From Lachnospiraceae bacterium (lineage in GTDB: Bacteria; Bacillota; Clostridia; Lachnospirales; Lachnospiraceae): a stretch of DNA of 64,000 nucleotides. The stretch's first letter is position 1, and every line of letters starts with the position of its first letter. The stretch covers positions 1 to 64,000 of the forward strand of contig JAILGE010000028.1 of NCBI GenBank assembly GCA_024697065.1, read 5' to 3'. Below the pieces are notes generated by a model. The model made no database searches. It saw only the letters and a program-made list of their open reading frames with translations, and was not told where the DNA came from. Below are positions 53,984 through 63,745 of this stretch, one piece after another. The position numbers and the translations under genes are program-made.

Positions 53984-56875
53984 TTATTTCTCCTTAAGGA
54001 TCTTCTTTAAAAACTGTCCCGTGTAGGAAGCCTTTACCTTTGCCACTTCTTCCGGGGTACCCTTCGCGATGACCGTTCCGCCCCCGTCTCCGCCTTCCGG
54101 GCCCATGTCGATGATATAATCCGCAGTCTTGATGACATCAAGATTATGCTCTATCACCACTACGGTATTGCCGTTTTCCGTAAGCTTCTGAAGTATGCTG
54201 ATAAGCTTGCGTACATCTTCGAAGTGAAGTCCCGTCGTAGGCTCATCAAGAATATAGATCGTCTTGCCCGTGCTGCGTTTGGACAGCTCCGCCGCAAGCT
54301 TTATCCTCTGGGCCTCACCTCCGGAAAGTTCCGTGGAAGGCTGTCCCAACTTGACGTATGAGAGTCCAACGTCGTAGAGGGTCTGGATCTTATTCTTTAT
54401 GGACGGCACGGACTTGAAGAATTCCAGGGCTTCTTCAACTGTCATATCCAATACTTCAAAGATATTCTTACCCTTATAGAGCACATCCAGAGTCTCTCTG
54501 TTGTAACGCTTTCCGTTGCAGACTTCACAGGGAACATAAACATCCGGCAGGAAGTGCATTTCGATCTTTACGATACCGTCACCGCTGCAGGCTTCACATC
54601 TTCCACCCTTTACATTGAAGGAAAAACGTCCCTTCTTATACCCCTTTGCCTTTGCATCGGGTGTAGCCGCAAAGAGATCTCTGATCATATCGAATACTCC
54701 CGTATATGTTGCGGGATTGGATCTCGGTGTCCTGCCTATGGGTGTCTGGTCAATGGCAATGACCTTATCGAGCTGTTCAAGCCCCGTTATCTTCTTATGA
54801 TTTCCGGGCACTGTGTAGGCACGGTTTAGATTTCTCGCCAGAGACTTATAGAGGATCTCATTTATAAGTGAAGATTTACCTGAGCCGGACACACCCGTAA
54901 CACAGGTAAATATCCCCAGAGGAATATCCACATCGATATTCTTAAGATTATGTTCCGTCGCACCCTTGATAGTGATGCGCCCCTTCGGCTCTCTTCTCAC
55001 GGCCGGTATATCTATCTTCTTCCTGCCGGAGAGATACTGTCCGGTTATGGAATCCTTACATGCGATGATATCATCCACGGTTCCCGCCGCAACTATCCTC
55101 CCACCATGCGACCCGGCTCCCGGACCCACATCCACAAGGAAGTCTGCCTCTCTCATGGTATCTTCGTCATGTTCTACCACTATAAGGGTATTCCCAAGGT
55201 CTCTGAGACCTTTAAGCGCCCCCAGCAGTTTTTCGTTATCTCTCTGGTGAAGTCCTATACTGGGCTCATCGAGTATGTAGCATACTCCCACAAGTCCGGA
55301 TCCTATCTGGGTCGCAAGTCTGATACGCTGTGCTTCCCCTCCCGACAGAGTGGCCGTTGCTCTCGAAAGAGTGAGATAATCAAGTCCCACTTCATTTAAG
55401 AAACCTACTCTCGATCTGATCTCCTTAATAACCTGATCTCCGATGAGATGCTGCTGCTTCGTAAGCTTCAGATCCTCAAGGAACCTCCCCAATTCTCCGA
55501 TGGGAAGCGAAGTCATCTCGTAGATATTTTTATCGGATATGGTAACAGCAAGAGCCTCGGGCTTTAATCTCTGTCCATGGCATACACTGCAAGGTTCGAT
55601 TGACATGAACTTCTCATATTCCGCCTTGGATGTCTCCGAATAAGTCTCCCTGTATCTTCTCTCCACATTCTTGATAAGGCCTTCAAAGGCGATGGGATAA
55701 ACACCATACCCTCTCTGCCCCTGATAATGAACTTCCACTTCCTTATCCGTTCCGTAGAGAAGTATTGACCGTATCTTTTCCGGCAGTTCACACCAGGGAG
55801 TATCAAGATCGAACTTGAATTTCTTCACCAGCGCCAGGAGCAATGCATTGGTAAAGCTTCCTTCCTGATTTGCCGACTGCCATCCCAGTACAGCTATACA
55901 GCCTTCATTAATGGATCGTTCCGGGTCGGGTATCATGGATGCCTCGGTAAATTCCATCTTGATACCAAGTCCGGCACAGTTGGGACATGCACCGAAAGGA
56001 TTATTAAAGGAAAATGTCCTGGGTTCTATCTCATCAATACTTATACCGCAATCGGGACAGGAAAAGGACTGACTGAAATTAAGTCTCTTATTCTCACCTT
56101 CACGGGCTACAACTTCTATCACAACCAGTCCGTCGGAAATGAGCATGACATTTTCCAGGGAATCGGCAAGCCGCTTTTCTATCCCCGCCTTTATCACAAG
56201 TCTGTCAACCACCACCTCTATGGTATGCTTGATATTCTTATCGAGGGTGATATCCTCTTCGAGTTCATACAGGCTGCCATCGATCTGGGCACGCACATAG
56301 CCGCTCTTTCTCATCTGCTCGAGGACTTTTTCATGTCTGCCCTTCTTGCCTCTTACAACAGGAGCAAGTACCTGTATCCTGCTGCCTTCATCCAGCCCCA
56401 TGATCTGGTCCACCATCTGATCCACAGTCTGTCTCATGATAGGCTTGCCGCACTGAGGACAATGAGGAATACCTGCCCTTGCATATAAGAGCCTTAAGTA
56501 ATCATAGATCTCCGTAACTGTTCCCACGGTAGACCTGGGGTTCTTATTTGTGGATTTCTGATCGATGCTTATGGCGGGACTTAAGCCTTCTATCTTATCC
56601 ACCGCCGGCTTTTCCATCTGTCCCAGGAACTGTCTCGCATAAGATGACAGAGATTCCATATATCTTCTCTGTCCTTCCGCATAAATGGTATCGAAGGCAA
56701 GTGATGATTTCCCGGAACCCGACAGACCTGTGAATACAACAAATCTGTCTCTGGGGATCACCAGATCAACATCTTTTAAATTATGCTCTCTTGCACCTGT
56801 TATCCTTATTGTCTGGGAAGGCGGAAGCATCTTAAGAGCTTTTACTGCTTCCGAGTCCTTTATCTTTTCTGCCAT
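53984..56875 (-). CDS. uvrA: Excinuclease ABC subunit A
   Basis: A 963-residue UvrA, damage sensor of nucleotide-excision repair. It has two ABC ATPase modules ([19 protein letters not shown] in the first, [19 protein letters not shown] in the second), signature loops ([12 protein letters not shown] twice), and three zinc sites (CPQCG, CPDCG with CPNCAG, and CEAC with CEVC). Length is normal. It follows uvrB by 17 bases and precedes trmO directly. No sign of decay. Confidence 0.98.
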   Translation of the reverse strand: MAEKIKDSEAVKALKMLPPSQTIRITGAREHNLKDVDLVIPRDRFVVFTGLSGSGKSSLAFDTIYAEGQRRYMESLSSYARQFLGQMEKPAVDKIEGLSPAISIDQKSTNKNPRSTVGTVTEIYDYLRLLYARAGIPHCPQCGKPIMRQTVDQMVDQIMGLDEGSRIQVLAPVVRGKKGRHEKVLEQMRKSGYVRAQIDGSLYELEEDITLDKNIKHTIEVVVDRLVIKAGIEKRLADSLENVMLISDGLVVIEVVAREGENKRLNFSQSFSCPDCGISIDEIEPRTFSFNNPFGACPNCAGLGIKMEFTEASMIPDPERSINEGCIAVLGWQSANQEGSFTNALLLALVKKFKFDLDTPWCELPEKIRSILLYGTDKEVEVHYQGQRGYGVYPIAFEGLIKNVERRYRETYSETSKAEYEKFMSIEPCSVCHGQRLKPEALAVTISDKNIYEMTSLPIGELGRFLEDLKLTKQQHLIGDQVIKEIRSRVGFLNEVGLDYLTLSRATATLSGGEAQRIRLATQIGSGLVGVCYILDEPSIGLHQRDNEKLLGALKGLRDLGNTLIVVEHDEDTMREADFLVDVGPGAGSHGGRIVAAGTVDDIIACKDSITGQYLSGRKKIDIPAVRREPKGRITIKGATEHNLKNIDVDIPLGIFTCVTGVSGSGKSSLINEILYKSLARNLNRAYTVPGNHKKITGLEQLDKVIAIDQTPIGRTPRSNPATYTGVFDMIRDLFAATPDAKAKGYKKGRFSFNVKGGRCEACSGDGIVKIEMHFLPDVYVPCEVCNGKRYNRETLDVLYKGKNIFEVLDMTVEEALEFFKSVPSIKNKIQTLYDVGLSYVKLGQPSTELSGGEAQRIKLAAELSKRSTGKTIYILDEPTTGLHFEDVRKLISILQKLTENGNTVVVIEHNLDVIKTADYIIDMGPEGGDGGGTVIAKGTPEEVAKVKASYTGQFLKKILKEK

Positions 56876-56892
56876 TTCTTTCTCCGTATACT

Positions 56893-58947
56893 TTAACTGT
56901 GCTTTTCGCTTCTCTTCTTTCTCCCGCCGGGCCGCTTTCCTGCGGCATGCTTTTCCTTATATCCTCCGGATCTTTCTCTGTAGGACTTGAGTTCCAGCAG
57001 CTGATCCCTGAGCTCAGCAGCGCATTCGAAATTAAGATCCGCCGCAGCCCTCTTCATCTCCTTTTCGGTCTTGGCGATCATCTTATCTAACTCTTCATCG
57101 CTCATGGATTCCGGATCTTTCTCAAGAGAAGCCTTCGTAGACTCTATCGCTTTGCTTACCGCGATAAGATCCCTGACCGCCTTCTTGATGGTTGTGGGAG
57201 TGATATTGTGTTCCTCATTATATTTCATCTGTATCGCACGTCTTCTGTTGGTCTCGTCAATACAGATCTTCATTGAATCCGTGATGGTATCGGCATACAT
57301 GATGACATGCCCTTCGGAATTTCTCGCCGCTCTTCCCACTGTCTGGATAAGAGATGTGGCTGAACGGAGGAACCCTTCCTTGTCGGCATCCAGTATGGCC
57401 ACCAAAGTCACTTCCGGGATATCCAGACCTTCTCTGAGGAGATTGATACCCACCAGGACATCAAATACATCAAGTCTCAGATCTCTTATTATCTGGGATC
57501 TTTCCAGGGTATCTATATCGGAATGAAGGTATTTAACCCTCACGCCCACATCATGGAGATAATCCGAAAGATCCTCCGCCATCCGCTTTGTCAGCGTGGT
57601 GATCATCACTTTATGTTTTTGGGCAGTCTCTTTCTTTATCTCCCCCAGCAGATCGTCGATCTGTCCTTCCACAGGACGGACATCTATCTCCGGATCCAAC
57701 AGTCCTGTCGGTCTTATGATCTGCTCGGCTCTCAGGAGTTCGTGTTCTTCCTCGTATTTGGCAGGAGTAGCCGAAACAAAAAGCATCTGATCTATCCTGG
57801 ATTCAAATTCACTGAAATTAAGCGGTCTGTTGTCCAATGCCGACGGAAGCCTGAAACCGTAATCCACGAGAGTGCTCTTTCGTGATCTGTCTCCCGCATA
57901 CATACCGCCTATCTGAGGAATGGTCATATGGGATTCGTCAACGATAATCAGGAAATCATCTTTAAAGAAATCAAAGAGACAATAGGGCGGCTCTCCGGGT
58001 TTCAATCCGTTTAAATGTCTTGTGTAATTCTCGATACCCGAGCAGACTCCGGTCTCTCTGAGCATCTCCACATCAAAACTTGTTCGCTCGAATATCCTCT
58101 GTGCTTCGATGAGCTTATCATTCTTCCTGAAGAACTCGACCCGCTCTCTCGCTTCCGCTTCTATGGCTTTACATGCCTCTTCCATCTTGTCCATGGATAC
58201 AACATAATGCGATGCAGGGAAGATGCTGATATGCTCCAAAGTGCATATCGCTTTCCTGCTCAGACTGTCGATCTGGGTGATACGGTCTATCTCATCGCCG
58301 AAGAATTCCACACGGATTATCCTGTCACCGCCTTCCGCCGGATTGATCTCCAGCACATCTCCGTGTACCCTGAAGCATGCACGGTTCAGATCCAGATCGT
58401 TTCTCTCATATCTGATACCCACCAGTTCACGCATTACTTCATCACGATCCTTGGTCATACCCGGCCGGAGATTAACAACCATGCCTTCGTATTCCTCCGG
58501 GCTTCCCAAACCGTAGATGCATGAAACACTTGAAACCACTATAACATCTTTCCTCTCGGTTAGAGATGCTGTGGCGGACAGTCTTAATTTATCTATCTCA
58601 TCATTTATCGCAGAGTCCTTCTCTATATAAGTATCCGTGGAAGGAACGTAAGCCTCGGGCTGATAATAATCATAGTATGATACAAAATACTCAACCGCAT
58701 TTTCAGGAAAAAAATCCTTGAATTCGCTGTAGAGCTGTGCAGCCAGAGTCTTATTGTGAGCGATGACCAGCGTCGGCTTATTGAGCTTTGCGATGATATT
58801 AGCCATGGTAAAGGTCTTGCCGGAACCCGTAACGCCAAGCAGCGTCTCAAACTGATTCCCGGCTTTAAAGCCCTCTACAAGCTTTTCGATCGCCCGGGGC
58901 TGGTCGCCTGTAGGCTGATATTCAGAATGTAATTTGAAATTTCCCAT
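56893..58947 (-). CDS. uvrB: Excinuclease ABC subunit B
   Basis: A 684-residue UvrB. Helicase motif I is [16 protein letters not shown] near residue 40. The DNA-binding beta-hairpin region [22 protein letters not shown] is intact. [28 protein letters not shown] and QTVGRAARN follow. A UVR domain near the C-terminus ([20 protein letters not shown]) contacts UvrC. The C-terminal tail after the UVR domain is basic and glycine-rich. An SOS-box-like sequence lies upstream, so DNA damage probably induces the operon. Confidence 0.98.
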   Translation of the reverse strand: MGNFKLHSEYQPTGDQPRAIEKLVEGFKAGNQFETLLGVTGSGKTFTMANIIAKLNKPTLVIAHNKTLAAQLYSEFKDFFPENAVEYFVSYYDYYQPEAYVPSTDTYIEKDSAINDEIDKLRLSATASLTERKDVIVVSSVSCIYGLGSPEEYEGMVVNLRPGMTKDRDEVMRELVGIRYERNDLDLNRACFRVHGDVLEINPAEGGDRIIRVEFFGDEIDRITQIDSLSRKAICTLEHISIFPASHYVVSMDKMEEACKAIEAEARERVEFFRKNDKLIEAQRIFERTSFDVEMLRETGVCSGIENYTRHLNGLKPGEPPYCLFDFFKDDFLIIVDESHMTIPQIGGMYAGDRSRKSTLVDYGFRLPSALDNRPLNFSEFESRIDQMLFVSATPAKYEEEHELLRAEQIIRPTGLLDPEIDVRPVEGQIDDLLGEIKKETAQKHKVMITTLTKRMAEDLSDYLHDVGVRVKYLHSDIDTLERSQIIRDLRLDVFDVLVGINLLREGLDIPEVTLVAILDADKEGFLRSATSLIQTVGRAARNSEGHVIMYADTITDSMKICIDETNRRRAIQMKYNEEHNITPTTIKKAVRDLIAVSKAIESTKASLEKDPESMSDEELDKMIAKTEKEMKRAAADLNFECAAELRDQLLELKSYRERSGGYKEKHAAGKRPGGRKKRSEKHS

Positions 58948-59002
58948 ATACCCTCCGACCGGATGTTTTACACTTTTTCCGGACAGTCAGCGCGCATTTA
59001 TC

Positions 59003-59014
59003 GTACATATGTTC
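59003..59014. promoter_or_regulatory. SOS-box-like LexA site before uvrB
   Basis: On the minus strand GAACATATGTAC matches the Gram-positive LexA core GAAC-N4-GTTC with one mismatch. It lies three bases downstream of a perfect TATAAT (59017-59022, minus strand), near the expected transcription start, a position suited to repression. The promoter lacks a good -35. Confidence 0.6.
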
Positions 59015-59016
59015 CT

Positions 59017-59022
59017 ATTATA
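59017..59022 (-). promoter_or_regulatory. Probable -10 of the uvrB-uvrA-trmO operon
   Basis: A perfect minus-strand TATAAT, 70 bases from the uvrB start, adjacent to the SOS-box-like site. The -35 region reads TGGGAC, a weak match. Confidence 0.4.
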
Positions 59023-59026
59023 TAAC

Positions 59027-59060
59027 AAAATCATCGCCTGTCCCACTGTGAGACAGGCGA
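59027..59060 (-). terminator. Terminator of the second GGDEF gene
   Basis: TCGCCTGTC (59034-59042) and GACAGGCGA (59052-59060) form a 9-bp perfect stem. ATGATTTTG follows on the minus strand. It lies 62 bases past the stop of the GGDEF gene. Confidence 0.65.
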
Positions 59061-59121
59061 AATCTTTACCAAATATTTAAGCTTATGCCTCCGATTTTTC
59101 TATCACCGGATCACCCCGGAT

Positions 59122-60465
59122 TCATTTCGTATAAAAAGTGTATGTATGCTTTCCTTTTTTCTTGGACTCATACATGGCTTTATCGGTTTTTTCAAAAAGA
59201 TTTTCCGTATCCGTAACATCCCTTCCGTTTACTATACCTGCACTTATGGATATGGGCGGCAGTCCGTCATCGGTATTCTCAAGATCCCTTACTATCTGCT
59301 CTATCTTGGATTCTATAAGTCTTCGCTGCATGCCCGAAGAATGAACCATGAAAACAACGAACTCATCACCGCCTATACGGCAGATATAATCATCATCACG
59401 GAACACTCCCTTAAGTACATGAACAAGCTTTATCAGCGCTTTATCGCCGACCTCATGCCCGTAAGTATCATTGATACTCTTGAAGTTATCCACATCAAGC
59501 AGCATCATATAGGTTGTCTTAAGATCAACACTGGAGAGCATGATATCGTAGCCCGCACGGTTGTAGGCTCCCGTGAGTTCATCATGGGATGCCTTGTAAT
59601 TGAGTTTCTCCAGGCTGTTTCTGTATCTCTCGTACATCTTGTTGTAGGCCCTGGCCAGATAAATGAACTCACTGGCCCCGGATTCGGGTATGGGATCATC
59701 CGATTTGATCTTTTCCACTGCCGTGAGAACAGGCTTGATCCCCAGCCGTGAAGCAAGTCCCAGCATAAATAATATTGATATAACCTGAACCGCAAGGACT
59801 GTATATACCAGTTTTACCTTACGATTCAGGGATGATGTTTCATGCTTTTCGACCGCCTCCATGAGCTTGTCGATCTCTTCTATGCTTTCATGCATATCCC
59901 TGCGGATAGCTGCCTTCTGTTCAAAATAATCATCGCTGAGTACGATCTCCGTTGCCCGCCTTATCTTATCTTCCTGATCGAGGGCGTCATCTTCCGGGCT
60001 GAGAACCACCTTATCCAAAACAGGATCATATCCGGTATATCCCATTGCATCGACCACAAGACGCATTGCATAATATTCCCGCTCCATCAATGCAACCGAG
60101 TTATCCATCGCATCCTGAAGATCGTTGAATGCAGCCTTGGTATTTTCATCTTCACTCATTTTTGCAAGGGCTGTTTCACGCCGCCTGGTTTCAAAAGCCT
60201 CCGTGAAATACCGGTCCATATATTTCCTGTCACAGCTTACGGTAAATCTCTGAACATTCTCGGTAAGATAGTCCGAAGCATCCATAAGTTCGTGCGCGGC
60301 ATTTTCCATTTCATAATGCTTTTTCTGAGCCTCCGTCAGACGCTCAAATGAAGAAGCCAGAAGATAATCCGCGTACATAACGATACCGGACATGACAACC
60401 ACTACCAGAATAAGACATAAATTTATATTTTTCAGTGAAATTGATCTGTTTCGATTAATTAACAT
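59122..60465 (-). CDS. Membrane sensor diguanylate cyclase (periplasmic-type helical sensor, HAMP-like, GGDEF)
   Basis: A 447-residue protein. A first membrane helix (about 13-35), an extracytoplasmic helical sensor (36-215), a second helix (about 217-240), a HAMP-like linker and a GGDEF domain (about 290-447). The catalytic loop is ICRIGGDEFVVFM near residue 363. RDDD sits five residues before GGDEF, the canonical inhibitory RxxD I-site, so product feedback is expected. Distinct in architecture from the GGDEF gene at 52.1-53.2 kb. The signal is unknown. It has a strong promoter and its own terminator. Confidence 0.9.
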   Translation of the reverse strand: MLINRNRSISLKNINLCLILVVVVMSGIVMYADYLLASSFERLTEAQKKHYEMENAAHELMDASDYLTENVQRFTVSCDRKYMDRYFTEAFETRRRETALAKMSEDENTKAAFNDLQDAMDNSVALMEREYYAMRLVVDAMGYTGYDPVLDKVVLSPEDDALDQEDKIRRATEIVLSDDYFEQKAAIRRDMHESIEEIDKLMEAVEKHETSSLNRKVKLVYTVLAVQVISILFMLGLASRLGIKPVLTAVEKIKSDDPIPESGASEFIYLARAYNKMYERYRNSLEKLNYKASHDELTGAYNRAGYDIMLSSVDLKTTYMMLLDVDNFKSINDTYGHEVGDKALIKLVHVLKGVFRDDDYICRIGGDEFVVFMVHSSGMQRRLIESKIEQIVRDLENTDDGLPPISISAGIVNGRDVTDTENLFEKTDKAMYESKKKGKHTYTFYTK

Positions 60466-60523
60466 ATGCTTTCCTCATATTAAAAGCTTCACTCAAAGCC
60501 ATGCATTCTTTCAATAAGGTTTA

Positions 60524-60553
60524 ATTATATTGTTTTAATTTTAACTTTGTCAA
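60524..60553 (-). promoter_or_regulatory. Promoter of the second GGDEF gene
   Basis: On the minus strand a perfect TTGACA (60548-60553), an 18-base A/T-rich spacer and a perfect TATAAT (60524-60529), about 60 bases before the start codon. Confidence 0.7.
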
Positions 60554-60599
60554 CGGAAGTTATGGGCATCAAATCTGTATTTTTTGAAATACATAAATA

Positions 60600-60608
60600 T
60601 GATATAAT
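60600..60608 (+). promoter_or_regulatory. Extended -10 promoter of the U32-like gene
   Basis: TGA followed by a perfect TATAAT (60603-60608) forms an extended -10 with no good -35. Start codon 42 bases downstream. It is divergent from the GGDEF promoter. Confidence 0.5.
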
Positions 60609-60650
60609 CATCTATCGCAAAGTCCGAAATACAGAAATCCCAGGTTATAA

Positions 60651-61583
60651 ATGAGCGATCAAAGCAACAAAACAACTGCATACTTCCACCTTCCGGGACT
60701 TTTTGAATTCTATGAATTCTATAAGGTGTTTTTACCTGTATATAAAGAACATCCCGAATTTTTCCATGATCAGTGCAGGATAGGTTCCGTCTATGGAGCG
60801 CCGGCCGACTGCATCTGGGGAGGCGGAAGAGTCGGATACGGAGACAATGATCCCATACAGGTTCTGGACCTCATGGATAAATATCATATATCCGCAAGAC
60901 TTACCTTCAGTAATTCCCTGCTCAGAGAAGAGCATCTTAAAGATGAAAAATGTAACAGGCTCTGCAGGCTGTTTGAGAAATCTGCCTCTGATCATTATGT
61001 CAGTCCGGTACGAAACGGCATTATAGTTCATTCCGATATGCTGACCCGGTATATACTGCAGAACTATCCGTCTCTTTATCTGGTATCTTCTACAACCAAG
61101 GTACTCACTAACTTTGAAGATCTTCAAAGCGAACTGTCCCGTTCGGAATTTTCCTATGTCGTTCCTGACTTCAGGCTGAACAGATCATTCGACCGCTTAG
61201 CTTCTTTAAGTGAGGACAAAAAACGCAAAGTGGAATTTCTCTGCAATGAATGCTGCTATGTGGGATGCACCGACAGAAAAGCCTGCTATGAGAATGTCAG
61301 CAGAAAGGCTTTGGGCGAAGACTGTCCGGATCACATATGTAACGCTCCGGAGCACGAGGGCGGATACATGTTCTCCAAAGCGATGAAGAGTCCGGCCTTC
61401 ATAAGTTCTGATGATATCAGGGATATTTATATCCCGATGGGATTTAACAATTTCAAGATAGAAGGACGAAGTCTTGGCAGCGCCCTTCTTCTCGAATTTA
61501 TTCTTTACTATATGACAAAACCCGAATATCAGATCAATGTCAGAGAAATGATATATCTGGACAATACTCTTGATCTGTTTTAA
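60651..61583 (+). CDS. U32-peptidase-like TIM-barrel protein with a Cys cluster
   Basis: A 310-residue protein of uncertain function. The late NNFKIEGRSLG stretch resembles the FKIEGR motif of U32 proteins. Cys198, Cys201, Cys202, Cys206 and Cys212 form a cluster (FLCNECCYVGCTDRKACYE) at a position where U32-type enzymes such as RlhA, TrhP and UbiU/V hold their Fe-S-binding cysteines. Early residues AARLTFSNSLL and GIIVHSDMLT fit barrel strands. It could be an iron-sulphur RNA- or peptide-modifying enzyme, but its length is below the usual U32. Its end overlaps the convergent flavodoxin-like gene by four bases. Confidence 0.5.
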   Translation: MSDQSNKTTAYFHLPGLFEFYEFYKVFLPVYKEHPEFFHDQCRIGSVYGAPADCIWGGGRVGYGDNDPIQVLDLMDKYHISARLTFSNSLLREEHLKDEKCNRLCRLFEKSASDHYVSPVRNGIIVHSDMLTRYILQNYPSLYLVSSTTKVLTNFEDLQSELSRSEFSYVVPDFRLNRSFDRLASLSEDKKRKVEFLCNECCYVGCTDRKACYENVSRKALGEDCPDHICNAPEHEGGYMFSKAMKSPAFISSDDIRDIYIPMGFNNFKIEGRSLGSALLLEFILYYMTKPEYQINVREMIYLDNTLDLF

Positions 61584-62302
61584 TTCTCCTTCCACGGCCT
61601 TACTCTGCCAAGCCACCCGTTCGCATTCCAGTACTTAAAATCGGTATATTCGGGATCCTGCTTGCCTAACTGCTTTTGCAGCATCCTGACAGCGTAAAAC
61701 TTTGCCTTCACGACAATACCTGTATGGGCGGGCTTGGCAAAATCGACAGCGCTTATCTTTTCCGCAACACTGTTTAACTTCTTTTTGAATTCCTCTTTCC
61801 TCTTATCTCCGATCTTATTCCAGTCAATTTCCGACATCAGCCTGAAGCTCACGATCCTGATGCAGGAGATCCCCCACCAGGAGAGGCTGTCTTTAATATC
61901 CTTTGCAGTGGACTTTCCGCCGCCGCCCAGACACTGGGTGATTATCACTGCACGTTTTCCGAACATTTCTTTTGCAGGGCGGTGCGGCATCCAGCGATAA
62001 CCGAAATGATCCAACATTGCTTTCATCGCACCGGTGGCATGATATACATATGCAGGGGATGTGAATACAAGGAGATCCGCTTCAAGGAGCGATCTCTCGA
62101 TCTTCCTGACATATTCCGCATCCTTGCAAAGATCCTGACTGTTCCGGAAGCAGTTCGTACATCCCGAGCAGAAACCCGGGCAATCCTTTGGAAGATAATA
62201 CTCCGTTATGTCCGCATCGTCCCTGAATCTCTCTAAGAATATTTCTTTTAATCTGTATGTTACGCCGTGTTTTTCGGTTCCGTTGATAACTGTGATCTTC
62301 AA
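61580..62302 (-). CDS. Flavodoxin-fold NAD(P)H:FMN oxidoreductase-like protein
   Basis: A protein of about 240 residues. It opens LKITVINGTEKHGVTYRLKE, the phosphate-binding loop of NADPH-dependent FMN reductases, with CPGFCSGCTNCF and FTSPAYVYHATGAMKAMLDH, as in iron-sulphur flavoproteins. I prefer the TTG at 62302, with GAGGAG seven bases upstream. An ATG at 62338 overlapping the tetR stop, with AAGGA before it, would add 12 residues. The gene is coupled to the upstream tetR regulator. It may reduce quinones, nitro compounds or similar electrophiles. Confidence 0.78.
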   Translation of the reverse strand: MKITVINGTEKHGVTYRLKEIFLERFRDDADITEYYLPKDCPGFCSGCTNCFRNSQDLCKDAEYVRKIERSLLEADLLVFTSPAYVYHATGAMKAMLDHFGYRWMPHRPAKEMFGKRAVIITQCLGGGGKSTAKDIKDSLSWWGISCIRIVSFRLMSEIDWNKIGDKRKEEFKKKLNSVAEKISAVDFAKPAHTGIVVKAKFYAVRMLQKQLGKQDPEYTDFKYWNANGWLGRVRPWKEN

Positions 62303-62334
62303 TTTACATCTCCTCTCACCCGTTTGAAATAAAA

Positions 62335-62955
62335 TCATCCGCTTTTCCTTGAATACAGCCTGTTAAACTGCCTGATATGCGCTTCCAATGTTTTCAGTGC
62401 CTTTTTCTCACGCTTCGGGTCCCGGTCACAAATGGTGAGCAGCATATATATCGGCGCATAAAAATGCAGCGTCATTATCTCCGTATCCTCAGTCTGCAAA
62501 ACACCTGCGGAATTCATCATTCCGAGAAGCATACCCTGATAGGACAACGGCTCATCCACATATTGTTTCATATATGCCGCCGCCAGCTTCTTATCGTGAA
62601 ACTGTTCGATGGTAAGGATCTTGCGAAAACGTCTTGTGTAGTCATCATGTAAAAAATAAAGAAACAGACTCTTGCCCAGATCGACCAGTTCTTTTTCGGA
62701 TATATGCTTATATATTTCGGCATCACTTGCGGCATCCGCCCCGTTTATCCTGAGCTCCCCCGCCTCTTCCAGAAAACGCCTGTTCATCTCTTCGATGATC
62801 GCATCAAAGATAGCCTGTTTATTTTTAAAATGTTTATAGAGGGATGGTGCTTTGATCCCCACCTTCGAGGCAATATCTCCGACATAAACATTTGCATATC
62901 CCTTTTCCGAAAACAGCGTCAATGCTTCATCCAAAATTCTTTGCTTTGTATCCAT
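62335..62955 (-). CDS. TetR-family transcriptional repressor
   Basis: A 206-residue TetR protein. The N-terminal HTH (about 5-52) has ILDEALTLFSEKGYANVYVGDIASKVGIKAPSLYKHFKNKQAIFDAI. The ligand domain follows (55-206). GGCGGGG precedes the start. Directly upstream lie two perfect 18-base inverted operator copies around the promoter, so it almost certainly represses itself and the downstream flavodoxin-like gene. The inducer is unknown. Confidence 0.9.
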   Translation of the reverse strand: MDTKQRILDEALTLFSEKGYANVYVGDIASKVGIKAPSLYKHFKNKQAIFDAIIEEMNRRFLEEAGELRINGADAASDAEIYKHISEKELVDLGKSLFLYFLHDDYTRRFRKILTIEQFHDKKLAAAYMKQYVDEPLSYQGMLLGMMNSAGVLQTEDTEIMTLHFYAPIYMLLTICDRDPKREKKALKTLEAHIRQFNRLYSRKSG

Positions 62956-62996
62956 TTTGATTCCCCGCCGATCATCTCAGATCCTTTATGTAAATA

Positions 62997-63014
62997 GGCT
63001 AATTCAAATTAGCT
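62997..63014. promoter_or_regulatory. TetR operator O2
   Basis: GGCTAATTCAAATTAGCT, itself a near-palindrome (GCTAATT-CA-AATTAGC), just downstream of the -10 of the tetR promoter. It is the exact reverse complement of the copy at 63023-63040. Confidence 0.8.
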
Positions 63015-63016
63015 GT

Positions 63017-63045
63017 ATTGTAAGCTAATTTGAATTAGCCGTCAA
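63017..63045 (-). promoter_or_regulatory. Promoter of the tetR-flavodoxin operon
   Basis: On the minus strand TTGACG (63040-63045), a 17-base spacer and TACAAT (63017-63022). The spacer is filled by operator O1, so repressor binding would exclude RNA polymerase. Confidence 0.75.
63023..63040. promoter_or_regulatory. TetR operator O1
   Basis: AGCTAATTTGAATTAGCC lies between the -35 and -10 elements. With O2 it forms an exact 18-base inverted repeat separated by eight bases. Confidence 0.8.
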
Positions 63046-63075
63046 GGATAAAATTCAGGCCGGCACTATCCGGCC
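63046..63075 (-). terminator. Terminator-like hairpin after the SdpI-like gene
   Basis: GGCCGG (63058-63063) and CCGGCC (63070-63075) form a stem 28 bases beyond the stop, followed on the minus strand by TGAATTTTATCC. The T content is modest. Confidence 0.45.
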
Positions 63076-63103
63076 GGCCGTTAATATCATTCAGTGCCTT
63101 TTC

Positions 63104-63745
63104 TTACAGCCCCTTTTTTGCATGCAGCCAATATGAGTAGAAGCAGGGCACGGCTACCAATATCGGAAATATTCCGAAGATCCACTGAGCCGGAACGACG
63201 CGTGTCAGACTCAGCAACAGGGTAAGAATTCCGCCGGCCATCCACAGGTATCCGGCAAAACGATGGGTTTTATTCCAATTCGCTTCATTTTCAAGTGTCC
63301 ATCGTATCCTTATACCGACAGAATGATTCTGTCTTGATTTAGGCAGGTAGTTTCCGATTATTATGCACAGAAGCCCAAGTAATAATGCGGCTGCAAAAAT
63401 AACATTAAGTTCATATCCCAGATTGACGGGATAGATGACCGCCGCGGTCCAAACAGAGATAACGGGAACTATCCAGATCAGGATTGTTTTCACCTTGGGA
63501 CTGATATTCTTATTTTTGGGATCGCGGGAAGTAACATGGTATACAACCCCCATCATAGTTAAAAGAAATAACGGTATTCCAAACACTGCCATTTTCTTGC
63601 TGCTGAATCCGTTTGCCTCATTATCCAGTCCGAAATGTGTTGACATTACATCAGGCAGACGATTCCAAAAATATACACCGATCAGCATAGGGAGAAGCGT
63701 TACAATGCCCGGGATGATCAGGTTTTTACTGTTCATTTTCAACAT
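63104..63745 (-). CDS. SdpI-family membrane protein
   Basis: A 213-residue polytopic protein with about six membrane helices. The N-terminal PDVMSTHFGLDNEANGFSSKKMA is the DUF1648 motif and RIRWTLENEANWNKTHRFAG the SdpI core. SdpI gives Bacillus immunity to the SdpC cannibalism toxin and also signals to SdpR (established there). No SdpC-like toxin is in the window, so a general immunity or stress role is more likely. AAGGAGGT precedes the ATG at 63745, and the start overlaps the ArsR-type gene by 20 bases. Confidence 0.88.
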   Translation of the reverse strand: MLKMNSKNLIIPGIVTLLPMLIGVYFWNRLPDVMSTHFGLDNEANGFSSKKMAVFGIPLFLLTMMGVVYHVTSRDPKNKNISPKVKTILIWIVPVISVWTAAVIYPVNLGYELNVIFAAALLLGLLCIIIGNYLPKSRQNHSVGIRIRWTLENEANWNKTHRFAGYLWMAGGILTLLLSLTRVVPAQWIFGIFPILVAVPCFYSYWLHAKKGL

